Source: Crocodylus rhombifer (Eukaryota; Chordata; Crocodylia; Crocodylidae). Taken from it: a DNA stretch of 64,000 nucleotides. This document shows, in pieces, positions 11,205 to 23,277 of this stretch (position 1 is its first letter; each line of letters starts with the position of its first letter). Location: NCBI GenBank assembly GCA_038503035.1, contig JAVSML010021662.1, positions 248,001-312,000 on the forward strand, read 5' to 3'. A model generated the notes under the pieces. The model saw only the letters and a program-made list of their open reading frames with translations, was not told where the DNA came from and did not search any database. The position numbers were made by a program, and so were the translations under genes.

Positions 11205-11945
11205 TCATAGATTTCATAGACATTAGGGCTAGAAGGGACCTCGGAAGATCATCGAGTCCAGCCCCCCGCTCAAAGGGCAGGAAGTCAGCTGGGGTCATAG
11301 GATGCAAGATAAGCATCCAATTTGCTCTTGAAGGTGTTCAGTGTAGGTGCTTGAACCACCTCCACTGGCAGACTGTTCCAGACCTTGGGGGCTCGGACAG
11401 TAAAGAAATTCTTCCTTATGTCCAGCCTGAAATGGTCTTGCAGGAGTTTGTGACCATTCGACCTCGTCATCCCTTGGGGCGCTCTGGTGAACAAACGTTC
11501 CCCCAGATCCTGGTGGTCACCCCTGATAAACTTATAGGTGGCCATCAGATCACCCCTGAGACTACGCTTTTCCAGGCTAAAGAGTCCCTTAGCTCTCAGT
11601 CTGTTGTCGTAAGGTCTGCTTTCCTGACCTCTGATCATGCACGTGGCTCTCCTCTGGACTCTCTCAAGCTTCTCCACATCCTTTTTGAATTGTGGAGCCC
11701 AAAACTGGACGCAGTACTCCAGCTGCGGCCTCACCAAGGCCGAGTACAAGGGGAGAATGACGTCCCGGGATTTGCTTGAGAAGCATCTAAGGATGCAAGC
11801 CAGCTTTTTGGTCGCTTTAGTAGCTGCAGCATCGCATTGCAGGCTCATGTTCATCTTGTGGTCAATGATGACCCCAAAGTATCTTTCTTCCATAGTGCTA
11901 GCCAGCATATCTTCTTTCATGTTCCTTATAAAAGAACTACTAAAT
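11205..11945 (-). mobile_element. CR1 LINE, 5'-truncated, with an intact 211-codon C-terminal frame
   Basis: On the minus strand a single uninterrupted frame (11,920-11,285) encodes the last part of CR1 ORF2, downstream of the RT catalytic box. It contains VIIDHKMNMSLQCDAAATKA, ILPLYSALVRPQLEYC, LERVQRRATCM, RLRAKGLFSLEKRSLRGDL and the terminal LNTFKSKLDAYL. After the stop comes a ~75-bp 3' UTR with the complement of GGAAGATCATCGAGTCCAGC, ending in ATGAAATC-type short repeats at about 11,210. The 5' break is just upstream of 11,920. Absence of any stop or frameshift over 211 codons makes this the youngest-looking CR1 in the window. It lacks the endonuclease and the RT palm and so cannot move itself. 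Confidence 0.95.
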
Positions 11946-12138
11946 GTCTAAATGTCTAGTCACCAGGGAAGAATGGCTTTACAGCTTTCACTGCAAGAGT
12001 ACTGCCCTGAAGCATCTTTCTGTGAAAGGATGTATGGATATATTTCCCATTATTACTCCAAGAAAACTTCTTTATGGAAACTGTACCTTCTCTCCCAAGC
12101 CGACTTCAGTGCTGTCTAGCACCTAGTATGTGGGTCAC

Positions 12139-13487
12139 TGTCACGGAGTGGGGCCTAGGAGCGGCCGTGATCCCACTAGCACCCCCTGCCATGCCAATTG
12201 GGTGATCCAGCACCCTCTTTCTCTCCTGCCACGTCTTGTTGGTATATAGTTGTATATAGGAGGCTGCCTTTGGTCCACTTGGACACGGTGCTATAATTGT
12301 CCGGGCTCCTACTCTCTACGGAGTGACCTGGTGCCCCCCCCAGCCTTATGGGTTATGTGTGCCTCCTACCTCCCCTTTAGCACGCCCCAAGCCTCGCAGC
12401 TCTTCCGGACATTATCAGGTCCTTTTCCTTTCTGTGCCCTGCCTGGCGCCCCTGGGCTTGTCATGCAACCGGCGCCCCTTCTCTGGCACCCCGGGCTTGT
12501 CACACAACTGGCACCCCTCTATCTGTTAGCCCTCTCGGGCTTACTGACAGTACTCTTCCCAGTTGGGCTTAGGTGGCCTGAGCCTTACCTGGCCCCTTTG
12601 ACCCTTCGGGGTCCCCACCACTGTGGAGCCTCTCTGGGACCCTTTCCAGTCTGCACTCCTACTGGGGTTTCTATCAATAATATGTGCCTGCTCCTGGGGC
12701 TTCTCTCATACAGACTGCATCCTATCGGGCCAGTCTCTTCATGCTTAAGCACTCCTAGCCCTCACCGGGCTTCTCAATAAGCTTATTCCCCTTTCGGGGC
12801 TTCTCAAGTCCTTCTCACGGTTGGGGCTCAGGTGGCCATAGCCGTGCCTGGCCCCCTAGACCATTGTCAGGGTCTTTCGCCCTACTTGGGCTTCTCCGCT
12901 TATCGCCCCACAGGGCTGGGGTCAACACCCCTCAACACCGCGCCACATCGGCGCAAACAGCTATGCCTACCCGGCACCACTCACTGTACCCCACAGGGCA
13001 CCAGGAACCCCCAGATAACTGGGGAGCTCCCGTGAGGCCTCCTCGCACCCCTACAGCCTCACCCAGCCCTCTGGCATGTAGCAATAACAAACAAGAAACG
13101 TAAAGCCATGAGCCAACTGGCTATAACTGAAAATAAGCCTCCTGGCTAGAACTTAAGTGCCGTGCCCTTATGGCCACTATGTCCCACCTTTAAGCTTCCC
13201 AGTCAGCGTTCTCTCCCCCTTTCCATGATGCAGCCGCCTGGGTGATCAGGCTGCACCGCTCGCCTCTGCTCTGCTTGGCTCTGCTGCAGAGCTCTTGCAT
13301 CTCCGGTTGTCAGCAGGGACCTGCTAGCTAGGCTTTGGCCTGGGCTGTTTATAAAGGCCTGGCCCTGCCCCCTTCTGGTCACCTGACCAGCACGGTTGCT
13401 CCAGCAACCATCACCTGAGCTGCCCTTGTGATTGGCAGCTGCCCTTATTCCTGCCTAGGAACAGGGCACCTCAGTGCCCCTGTGACA
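12139..13487. mobile_element. solo LTR, 1,349 bp
   Basis: The element begins TGTCACGGAGTGG and ends GCCCCTGTGACA, so it has TG...CA ends within a 6-bp inverted repeat TGTCAC/GTGACA. It is flanked by a perfect 5-bp target duplication GTCAC (12,134-12,138 and 13,488-13,492). There is no coding domain inside; the 176-codon plus frame is C-rich LTR sequence. A TATA motif TTATAAAG lies at 13,349-13,356 on the plus strand about 130 bp from the end, which would make plus the sense strand. TATATA motifs near 12,243-12,258 leave orientation open. A single LTR with an intact duplication is the product of recombination between the two LTRs of a former provirus or retrotransposon. Confidence 0.88.
13349..13356 (+). 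promoter_or_regulatory. TATA box of the solo LTR
   Basis: TTATAAAG in a GC-rich context (GGGCTGTTTATAAAGGCC) about 130 bp before the LTR end, the usual distance between an LTR promoter and the end of U5. This suggests plus-strand orientation. Confidence 0.45.
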
Positions 13488-13492
13488 GTCAC

Positions 13493-14221
13493 CAATGACA
13501 TGGCAATTAAAAAAAAGCAAAGGAGCCAACTTGCTTTTATTTATCTAGGTTCTCTGACACCATCACCATGAGTAAAGGTTAGATGGATGGAGATACAGAT
13601 AAAATTTCTTTTTACTTTAGCACTGCCATATGTTTGCTTCATCTCTGTGTGGAAAATGTAGCTGTTGCCTAATTTATTCATGCTATTGTTACTAGCGGCA
13701 TTTACCCACACTTTAGTTATTGTTTACTTCATTTTTAAGGATAACCATGTAGATTTACATAACACTTTGCAAACAAAGAGCCAGATGTTCTAGCCTGATA
13801 TGGTTCCTCAGTTCTAATCTGGTGGGCAAAGGGGCCATAAAGTCAGCCACATAGATTGCATGACCATTCCCTGCCACAGAAATACATGCAAATAGCATGC
13901 AACTGGCCTAATCAACTACTACATTTTCAACAAAAAAGGCATATTAGGGGATCACAGTCCCCAGGTCAGAGATAGCCCATATAATGGGAAAGGAATTTGG
14001 TAATTCTGTGTCTTAGGGCATTTGCTAGTCACCAGTTGTTGTATCAAGAAAGATTTTTCCACTCTCATGAATGCTATTGGCTTATGCTTTTTTCTTTATT
14101 TCTCTCTCTCTTCGTCTACAGTCTCTTCATACAGGATGAAGTCACTAAAACAGATAATATAGTTGGAGAAGAGTTGACAGGATTCATATTGATAGGGACA
14201 CATGTAGACTGACTGGCAAGT
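13493..14221. other. no gene or repeat recognised
   Basis: AT-rich sequence without recognisable features. Confidence 0.5.
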
Positions 14222-14658
14222 CAAGAGGAGGGCAACAGGAATACAAGATTTACAAAATATGACCTATGAGGTAAGCTTGAAAGACCTGGGTTATTTTGGT
14301 GAAGAAAAGAGGTGACCAACAGAGGGCATGATAACTGTTTTCCAATAAGTAAAAGATTGTTATACATAGGGCAATGTTCAGTTGTCATCAATATCCACTG
14401 AAACAAAGGTATGAAGTAATCAGCTTCATATGTAGCAAAGTAGGCTGGACATTATGGAAACATTTCTAACAACAAAGATTGTTAAGCATTGTAACAGGTT
14501 ACTTAGGGAAGTTTTGGAATCCTCTTCATTGGGGATTTTCAAGACTGGGGAAACGGCTGACAGACAGTCTTGGTACACTTGAACATGTCTTAGATCAGGG
14601 GGATGGACTAGAATGACCTGGTTCCCTTCCAGTCCCACATTATGATTCTGTGATTAAA
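14222..14658 (+). mobile_element. old CR1 3' end
   Basis: Heavily diverged CR1 tail on the plus strand. Landmarks are CAAGATTTACAAAATATGAC, AGGGCAATGTTCAG, AACAGGTTACTTAGGGAAG...GGAATCC, GGATTTTCAAGACTGG, GGATGGACTAGAATGACCTGG and the terminal CATTATGATTCTGTGATT, the last being the CR1 3' short repeat. The coding part has many stops. It represents the 3' UTR and the end of ORF2 of an old copy. Confidence 0.82.
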
Positions 14659-16580
14659 AGGACATTTTAAAATACTGATAAAAGTGACAAAGGAAAACGT
14701 TCTGAGCAATTATGTAAACCCCTCTTTATTTCTAGCTGGATATTAATGCTACTGACAGAAATTCAATGCTTGGAGTCTGCCCATTGTTGTCCAAAGTAAC
14801 ATTCCCACAGGTTCCCATGAAGAAGAGATACACCCAGAGTCTTCCAGACCATGGCCATGAGTTTGTGGAGTGCTGAGTACTTGGTGCAAAAGTCTCTCTC
14901 ATTTGTATCTCACTGACTCAGATCCCTATTTATAAACTATATAAAATGTTTATGTGCAGGTGTAACTGACGCTCAAGTTCTGTTGAGCTACTCAAAGAAA
15001 AGGTAAAGAATTATCTGGGTTAAAGTTACCCAGAGACGGCAGCTTAAGTAAGGTCTCATTTTCCATCACTCTTCACCACCCTTTCTAACTGTCACCGAAA
15101 ACTCTCTAAGTCCCTTGGAATTAATGAGACTCAGATACTTTATCTGACCTCATTATCCTCCTATTCTTCTCCTACCTAGAAGACTCTTCTGGTCATTCTT
15201 TTATTTGTCTATTTCACGTCTACAATAATAAATGAGATGTCTTGAATAGGCCATCCATTTAGGTGTTATTGGCTTTTCAAATGTGCAGGAGTTTTATGTG
15301 TTGCATTGGGTGTGGGTAAACATTGATAGTCACTCCATTGTTCTTTTATTTTGAAGCATCATTTGTCATTGAGATCTATTAGCACTTATATGCAAGAAGT
15401 TAAGACAGTTTGTCAAATATATTTATCTGTCTGGGACATCAGCTCTGTCACTGTTAGTTGCTTATATGAAGACATTTCCAGCTATCTGTTGCTGTAATAT
15501 GGTGAAGATTCACACCTTAAGACTAACAAGCAATTAGAGTGAAGCCAATAGGACTGAGAGCAGAATTTAGCCCAATATTTGGTTAATATTCTGTACCCAT
15601 CTATGCATTTGGTCCAATAAAACAAGCTTTGCTTCTCTTATCTTTCCTAAATCATTACAGCTTTAACAGCAACTATGATTGTATTAATCATTTCAGTTTC
15701 TCAGGGGCTACTACTTGTTATGACTATTTTACATGCAATCCGCTACTCTTGGCTCAATCTTCACTTAGAGTGAAGCTGAAACATCAGATTTATTTTCTAT
15801 TTTAAACAGATGTATCAAAAAGAAATTGAGTTGTATATAGAAAAGATCTAGGGTAATCTTCAAGGTCACAATGATGTGAAAGTATCTGAATTACATTTAG
15901 TTAATGTTCATTTATAGGCTATAAACACTTGACACTGCAAGATATCAAATACATTTTGGTCCCCATTTAAGTCAATGGCAAATTGGGTGTACTTCACTCT
16001 TTTAGTTGGATTATGCCCTAATTTAACATACATGTCAGCATCTGTTTGATTTCATCAGTTTAAGCTGTGAATTTCAGCATCAATATTTCAACATGTAGAC
16101 TGTGTAATACTTTTGAAGACAAGCCAACAGACAATTTGTAGTGGCTAGAATTGTTTTTAGTATTTGTAGTGTGCTCTATTTTTTTTATTAATGTTTGTAT
16201 CACACATAATAGAGAAGCCATATATGAAGAACAGAATTATTGCAATATTAATATCTCCTTTAGCTATATTAGAAGAAAGGAAAAGAAAAATGGCAACTGT
16301 CTCAGAGACCTGTAGACTATAGTGTAGAACACAAGAAAAATAATACAAGAACGTTCTCTCAAATAATTTAATATGAAGACAAACTTTGTTGTACATAGTT
16401 GAATATAAATTCAGGGTAAATATGAGTTTTTCCCTTAGAGAAATGTTGCTGTAGTTAGTTCTATAACTACTGTGCATAGGAAAGCATGCAAGGCACAATT
16501 TCAAAAAGTGTTCACATTAACTAACCTTTGCTCCCATTAACATCAGTGGTAAAACTCTCCCATCAGATCCAGACATATAG
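14659..16580. other. long AT-rich stretch, nothing recognised
   Basis: No protein-like frame, no defined transposon ends. The 115-codon minus frame at 16,157-16,504 is AT-rich and hydrophobic by composition only. Short pieces such as CCATTTAAGTCAATGGCAAA (15,964) recall the old amniote repeats that carry 'tcaatgg' motifs. Confidence 0.5.
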
Positions 16581-16599
16581 ATATGTGAGATGTGTGGCT

Positions 16600-17035
16600 C
16601 TGCAAGCCTCTTTGCGGTGACACAAACCACATTCCTGGCACATTAAAATGTGTCCCACACTGCAAATTTGCAGCACAGGGGCAAAATTGCTACCAGGACA
16701 TCCCGGTAGCAAAAAAAAAAAAAATTAAAAAACCAACACAAAAAAAAAAGTGGCATGACACATGCTGCAGGAGCGTGCTCCAGCAGACGCAGAGGCTTGG
16801 TCCTCTGGCTGCCAGCCAGTGTCTCCCCTCCTCTCCTTCTACCCCAGTTTCTTCATCATACCGGGAGCTAGGAGTAGCAGGGAAACAGCAGTTTCCCTGA
16901 AGCGGGGCACCAAAGCACACATGCATGGGCATGCACAACAGCAGAAAGTAACGGTACAAATTTGTGCCACATTTTTTTTTTGCTGCTGCAAGCGTAAACC
17001 CTCCATGAAGGGATGTGCCCTCTAACTTCTGCATG
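16600..17035. repeat. probable non-autonomous element with internal A and T runs
   Basis: A block of mixed composition with a run of 14 A at about 16,711, a second A run at 16,740 and a T run at 16,972. A short hairpin GCTACCAGGACATCCCGGTAGC-like sequence precedes the first A run, and the mirror phrases GGACATCCC (left) and GGGATGTGCC (right) could be inverted ends. No target duplication was found. It encodes nothing recognisable. Confidence 0.35.
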
Positions 17036-17600
17036 AGTAGAGATGAGCCAAAGCTGAATGCTTTGAAAATCCTACCTTCAGATCTTCCCTATTTTGAAAG
17101 ATCATACATTTAGGTATGGTTAAGACACCCAACTCAAGGCAAATAAAGTGTTCAGATGGTGGGAAGTATATATACACTTACAGAGGTTAGGTATGACAGA
17201 CAGATTACATGGCTTATAAACCATAAGGTTTATTATGCTAAACCTAGTCATAAGAACAACAGATGAAATATTAAAAAATTAAGAGTTATCTGTGCAAATG
17301 TCTACCATCACGTAAATGCACAAATAGGTTAAAGGCTATTTATTTATAAACTTTTCTGGGGGAAAGCAACCTCTCCAAAATATGCTGATATGAAAGATAC
17401 TCTGCTGACTTCTTTAGCTTAGAAGATTTTGCCAGTTTTAATGGAATTCCCCTGTTTAAAGTCAGAAAATCCCTCAAAACCATGGGAACCTTTCACACTG
17501 AATTTTTAAGTGTGCTATTTTGTGTATTTTCTCTCCTAGAGGCATTTTTAACGATAACTGAAAGGAACGTGTCAAAGGCAGCATTTCAGTCTCATTCACA
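17036..17600. other. no gene or repeat recognised
   Basis: AT-rich sequence without recognisable features. Confidence 0.5.
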
Positions 17601-17807
17601 AGCTGCCTGCTACCTAGAGGTATGTAGAAAAAACATTTAAAGCTGTGTCTATGTCCGAATCGCCAAATCTTTCCAGATCAATTTGGAGGGTTCCAATTTG
17701 ATTCAGAGAGATTAAAGGGTCCTCTGATTTGATTTAGAGATTCAGCCACAGAATTGGGCCGAATCTCCACTGAATCAGATCAGCGACTGAAGCTTCGCAC
17801 AGCTCTA
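17601..17807. mobile_element. hAT-type miniature element, right half only
   Basis: This segment matches the right arm of the complete element at 50,897-51,707 in order: CTGCCTGCTACCTA(G/C)AGG, AAAGCTGTGTCTATGTCC, GGAGG...GATTCAGAGAG, AGAGATTAAAGGGTCCT, CACTGAATC...GACTGAAG. It ends CGCACAGCTCTA like the hAT ends in the two complete copies. The left arm is absent, so this is a half-copy. It encodes nothing. Confidence 0.8.
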
Positions 17808-18940
17808 CCAAGCATGTGTAATAATAAGAGTAACTTCTTACAAAATAAATTAATGAAAGGAGAAATAGATGAGACCACATTTCATACACATCATTTGTTC
17901 TTTACATTGATGCTTTAGCACTAATGCCTCACATAAAGAAATATACTTATTTTTCCAGTGCTGATCAATTTTTTTTTTTTTACCCGGAAAATACGGGATT
18001 ATTTCAGATCAGAGCATTTAAGGAGCTGCTTAAACTTGGACCAAGAAATACTATTACTTGTCAAAAGTGCACTCCCCAATATTGAAAATAGGTTTTGTAA
18101 CAGCAGTGATTTAGCTTGATTCAAATGCGCTAAGCTCTGAAGTGAACTAAAGAGGAAGAAACTGAAGCAGATCTTCTGACTGGGACATACTACTTAGGCT
18201 CTTTTTGAAAGAGATCACTGGCAGGTAAATTGCCTCAAATTGCTTTAACACCTTTTAAAGGGGAACCAAAACCACTTTCTTTCTAAATGAGAATGTCCCA
18301 CATCAAGGTGTAATGCACTTAGTTCATAATCAGAGCTCAGGACCCAGTGCAGCAAGATCCTTATGCACAAGCCCAACTTTAAGCATGCACAAATCCTATT
18401 CGAGTCAAAGAGACTACTTGCTTGCTTAAAGTTAGGTATTTTTGGAAGCACCTTGATGAACTAAGTCTTTAATACCCAGTTGTGCAAGTAGTTGAAAAAC
18501 TTATGGAGATCCTGTGAGTGCCTTCACCTCCCTCTTTCTTCAGTGAAGCTACTCAGCTGCTTTTTGACGACCTCACCAGCTTGCAGGATTGGGCCTTTAA
18601 GATTCTGCTCAAAACCCTTAAAGGCAATAGGATTCTTTCCACTGACTTCAACTGAGCTTAGATCCAGGACCACAGTTAAATGGCTAGATTTATATTTGCT
18701 GTAATTCATCCTGCACATTACAATCATTGCTGGTTCACTCTGCAAGATGTATGACATATCAGGCACTTTTTATCTATTATAAAATGTGATTATCTAAACT
18801 GTATTTTTTTTAGTTAGATGATTACTTACTATAGTCCAATTACAATCAAATATGCATTTCCCTTACTACATTTCCACAGTTGTAAGTTACAGAATAATTT
18901 AAGCTACTGTGCTTCATTTACTTCAGAATTATTTTATGAT
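17808..18940. other. no gene recognised; one short old repeat
   Basis: Around 18,345-18,460 the phrases CCTTATGCACAAGCCCAACT and CTTGCTTAAAGTTAGG resemble a diverged amniote interspersed repeat with 'gcttaaagttaag' units. The rest shows nothing recognisable. The 70- and 80-codon frames here overlap on opposite strands and look like chance. Confidence 0.4.
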
Positions 18941-19160
18941 CCAATTGAATGTTTTAATGATATTATGAAGCCTTTGTGATAATCCAAATGGCTGGCCTTC
19001 GAGAGGATTAAATAGAACCGTGTTCTGCGGAGAAAGACAATAATTATTTAACGGGTTGGTTTAAAACCACAATAATGCAGAGCTTCAGTTGGAGTAGCAC
19101 AATTTCTCTCTGTTGATGTTAGCAGAGTTTTGCTGTTTTACTCCTGCCAAAAAATCTCAC
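18941..19160. other. repeat-free AT-rich block, possible conserved non-coding element
   Basis: The stretch has no repeat similarity within the window, low CpG, and several homeobox-type AT motifs (AATAATTATTTAACGGG, GGTTTAAAACCAC). The composition and texture resemble enhancers in vertebrate gene deserts. This is an impression only; no coding potential is seen. Confidence 0.2.
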
Positions 19161-19329
19161 CCAGTACCTTTAATAAACATTTAATAAACATTTTTTCATC
19201 ATAATATGTGCAAGGGAAAGAGTTGCTGAGTTATACTCGTCATGGCCTGTTTGCCCTCTGCAATCCCTGGCAGTGCAGCTTATGAGAAGTTGCCAAACCT
19301 TTTTGAAAAAATAATAATCATTGCCGTTA

Positions 19330-19445
19330 CCCCACTGCCTATGAGGGGCCAGATCCTCATGTGATGAAAATCACAACAGTTGCGTTGACGTCAGTGGAGC
19401 TGCACCCATGTATACCAGCCAAGAACCTGGCCAATTATGTTAAGT
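19330..19445. repeat. palindrome-type amniote interspersed repeat
   Basis: GGGGCCAGATCCTCATGTG, AAATCACAACAG, GACGTCAGTGGAGCTGCACC and TATACCAGCCAAGAACCTGG form two roughly inverted halves around the centre. This layout is common in turtle and crocodilian DNA. It is a diverged non-coding relic. Confidence 0.55.
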
Positions 19446-21020
19446 AAGTTTGATAGTTTTAATATTCTTTGTCTTGAAGTGTGTTTCATGGTCACTTTGT
19501 GATATAAAGTATAAATTGAAGTTTGCTCAGCTGCACACTATAAATCTCATGCAATGACAGTGCTGCCGAGCTGCTCTATTGTCTTTTACTGCATACATCA
19601 GGCAAGGGATTACAGTAAGTAATTTGTTTTGGAAGGCTGGCAACTCTAATGGGGCATGCCTGATAGTGTTCAAAGGTTCTGATTAGGCACAGTCCACAGA
19701 GATGTTCTTTCAACTCAAATCTCCAAAGAAAAAGACTTAATTTTTAACAAATCACTTTCTTCACAGCTTCATCAATTTGGTTTCTTTGAAACCCAGTAGT
19801 AAGATGTATCAAAGGAACAGACTGTTTGCCCAAAGCCTATCAAAAATGGTTTTTTTCCCCTCAACTGAATATACCTAATATATTTCACAACTCATTTCAA
19901 AATGATCCTATAAGGACTATTATTCCTGTAATGGTTTGAAAAGCTGGAATCCTAAGAAGCCAGCAAGATGCCTCTGTGTAGCTGAAATGATAATACTATA
20001 TTAGCACGTGCTGGTCAGACATCATACTTTCAGCTCTCCTATAAGGACTAAGAGGGAATTTTTTCCCTCTCTCCTTCTCTATTGAGGTGAGCTCACTCTG
20101 CTCCCTGCTGGTTAGTAGAAAGTGTTGACAGGCTTGCTGGAGATCACATGCTTTTCACCGCAGACATTGACTTTCTGTCAGCTGCATAGTGGACCCTTTA
20201 TTATAATCCGGAAAGTTGCAGTTATACACTAGTTCACCTGAACAAATGAAGGCATTTAGATGGCCTCTCGTCTGACTTCACAGCATGGACAAAGCATTAG
20301 AGGACATTAACTATACCAGATCGAAATAGGGTGTACCTCTCTGTTGTTAAATCTATCATTAATCTCCCCAATACTCTCAGCTCCCAGAGAGCCAAATCAG
20401 GAGATACAACTGTTGGAAATAGCTTAAAAAAGATATTATCACATTGATTTTTGAAAGCAAGCTCTCCTTAGCTAGAATATTGTTTTTTGGTACATCCAGT
20501 CTCAGTCTTTAATGTTTATTCATTTGGTGGCTTCACAAGGGAATATAAATCACAGCAGCATAGGTGCACAGCAGTGTGCAAAATGCACATCATTGGGGAT
20601 TTCAGAATTTCCACTATTCCTATCCAAGCTTCTGAGAAACAAAGCTTTGCGTACTCAGGTCTAGGGGAAGAAAAAGATGCATAAAATTGGATTATAATAC
20701 CCCTTTTATGCAAAAGTTAAAATGCATGTGATTACCTGGACTTTATCATTCAACCACTGTTATGCATGTGTTGGTTTTTGAGAGATCTAGGGAAAAAATT
20801 TATTTATAATCACTTCACAGGGCTTCTACAGAATGATACATCCCAACATCCTCTTGCTTTTCATTAAGACATTAGCATTTGCAAGGTGAGTCCATAAACC
20901 CAGGCTTCAGTTTAAACCTCCCAACTGTTGTCTGAGGTTTCCCATATATTCTTTGATAGCATGGTGAATTAGTAGCCTAAGACAGGCATGGTTACTACAT
21001 GGTAAATAAGCTTACAGTAT
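19446..21020. other. no gene or repeat recognised
   Basis: AT-rich sequence without recognisable features. Confidence 0.5.
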
Positions 21021-21027
21021 TTCAGGA

Positions 21028-21140
21028 GGCAAGGTTCTTTGGGTAAATGTGATATCTTTTATTAGACCAACTAAATAGTTGGAAAAATTGGTCTTTGCAA
21101 GCTTTCAGGCACAAACACCCTTCTTCAGGCATAGGGACAA
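21028..21140 (-). repeat. dispersed repeat, copy 2
   Basis: Reverse complement of the repeat at 525-648: GTGATATCTTTTATTAGACC, CAACTAAATAGTTG, GCTTTCAGGCACAAACACC and CTTCTTCAGGC occur in mirrored order. Confidence 0.65.
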
Positions 21141-21179
21141 TACTTATGCATTCAAGTGGATTACTAGGTAACTTCCACA

Positions 21180-21390
21180 TAGTGCACGCATCTACATGTG
21201 TGCCCAACTGTGCAGTAACTGCTGGTATTGCACAGTCCTGGCACCACATGGGTCATTTCCAATCCTACTGTGCAGCAGCAGTGGCATCACCGTTTGTGCC
21301 CACCATTGCTACATCACCATAGTGACAAGCTACATCGCCATAGTTCATTGCTATGGTGATGTAGTGTCTTGTGTAGACGCGCCCAGTAAG
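21180..21390. mobile_element. miniature DNA transposon (family C)
   Basis: Left end GCACGCATCTACATGTG and right end CTTGTGTAGACGCGCCC are inverted relative to each other. The inside contains the repeated theme CATAGTGACAAGCTACATCG / CATAGTTCATTGCTATGGTG, partly self-complementary. The end motif matches the element at 47,335-47,655. It encodes nothing. Confidence 0.7.
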
Positions 21391-21724
21391 TACTAAACTA
21401 ATTATTGTATAATAAAACACATTATTTTATATTGTATCCTCATTACAATGTTGCAAAGGTCTTTATGAGAGTTAATTAAAAGTTATAGAGGGAAGGAAGG
21501 TATTGAGAAAAGCAGTAACTGAATGATCTGGAAAATCAGACCTGGTATAATATGAGACCGTTCTAATTTCTTAATTAACTCTAGGCAAATGGAAATAAAG
21601 CATGGCATGCAGTCTACACTGAATCATCTAACATGCACTCTATGCTGCCAGTTTTATGTTAATAAAGAATTCTCCCAACCAGGGGGATTATCTACTCAAC
21701 TTTTGTTTTAGAGAATCCAGCTCC
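21391..21724. other. no gene or repeat recognised
   Basis: AT-rich spacer without recognisable features before the large nested block. Confidence 0.5.
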
Positions 21725-23277
21725 TTGGTAACTTGGTCATATTACTAGGGAAGAGTATAAGTATATTGCCCAGGCATGCAGGGAGGAAATTAGAAATGCC
21801 AAGGCACAATTTCAGATGCATGTGGCAAAGAACATAAAAGGCAATAAAAGGTTTCTAAAAGTATGTGAAAAGTAAAGAGGAAGATGAAAGACACCTTATG
21901 GAATGCACAAGACCATGTAGTTATAGATGCTGGAAAGGCCAAAGTATTTACTTCAGTCTTCACAAACATAGTCAGCCACTATATTATAAGAGCGGTTGGG
22001 AGCTTAGATAGGGAAAAAGACAAACAGTTTAAAGTAGTGGTAGAACAGGTTTGGGATTACTTAGAGAAGCTGGATGCTTTCAAGTTGGCAGGGCCAGATG
22101 AGATGCACCTTAGAGTACTGAAGGAATTGACTGCAGTTATTTCAGAACCATTGCTATTCTCTTTGAGAACTTCTGGAGGTCAGTCGAGGTCCCAGATGAT
22201 TGGAAATGGGCAATCATATTGCCTATGTTTAAGAAAGGAAGAAGGAGAATCCAGGGAACTACGGGCAAGTTAGTTTGACATCAATACCTAGAAAGATCAT
22301 GGAGCAGGTCCTCAAGGAATCTATTGTGAAGCATCTAGTGGAAAGCATGGTGATCAGGAACAGCCAGCATACACTCACCAAGTTCAAGTTATATCTGACC
22401 ACCTGATTTCCTTCTAAGATCTGGTGACAGGCCTTGTGGATGGAGGGGAGAGCAGGGGTCCAATATACCTTGACTTTAGCAAGGCTTTTGACAGTGTCTC
22501 CCACAACCTTCTCATTAAAAAGCTAAAGAAGTACAGACTAAACAAAAGTACTGTAAAGTGTATAAATAACTGTTTGGATCTTCATGCTCAATGAGTATTC
22601 ATCAGTGGCTCAATATCTACTTGGAGGAAGGTATTAAGTGGGGTTCCAGAATTGTTTGCCCTGTGTTCAGTATTAATATATTCATTAATAATTTGGACAA
22701 TAGAATTGAATGCATGCTTAATAAATTTGTGCATGACACCAAATTGGCAGAGTTGCAAAAACTCTGGAGGGTAGAAGTAGAATACAGAATGACCTGAATA
22801 GACTGGAAAACAGTCTACAATCTAGATGAAATTCAGCGAAGACAAGTGCAAAATCCTGCACTTGGGACAGAATAATTGCATGCCCAAATATAGACTGGGA
22901 AATGACTCCCTAGGCTGCAGTAATGCAGAAAAGGACTTAGGGATTACAGTAGACCATAAACTGAATGTGACCCAACAGTGTACTCTATCTTGTTGTCAAA
23001 AAAGCCAACAGCATACTGGGTTGCATTAATAAAAGTATCCTTGCAAATCAAAGGAATGCATGCTTCCAATCTATTCAGCACTGATAAGGCCTCACCCTGG
23101 ACTATGGTGCCCAGATTTGGGCCCCACACTTCAACAACAATGTGGACAGTATGGAAAGGGTCCAGCAGAGTGACAATAGGAAGGGCTGGGAAGCAAGATT
23201 TACAAGGACAGGCTTGAGGAAATAGAGTTATTGAGCCTGGAGAAGAGAAGAATAAGGGAGATTTGATAGCTGTCCTC

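Noticed and set aside
12250..12780. 176-codon plus frame as a secreted or proline-rich protein
   Set aside because: It is inside the solo LTR, is C-rich throughout and has no homologous motif.
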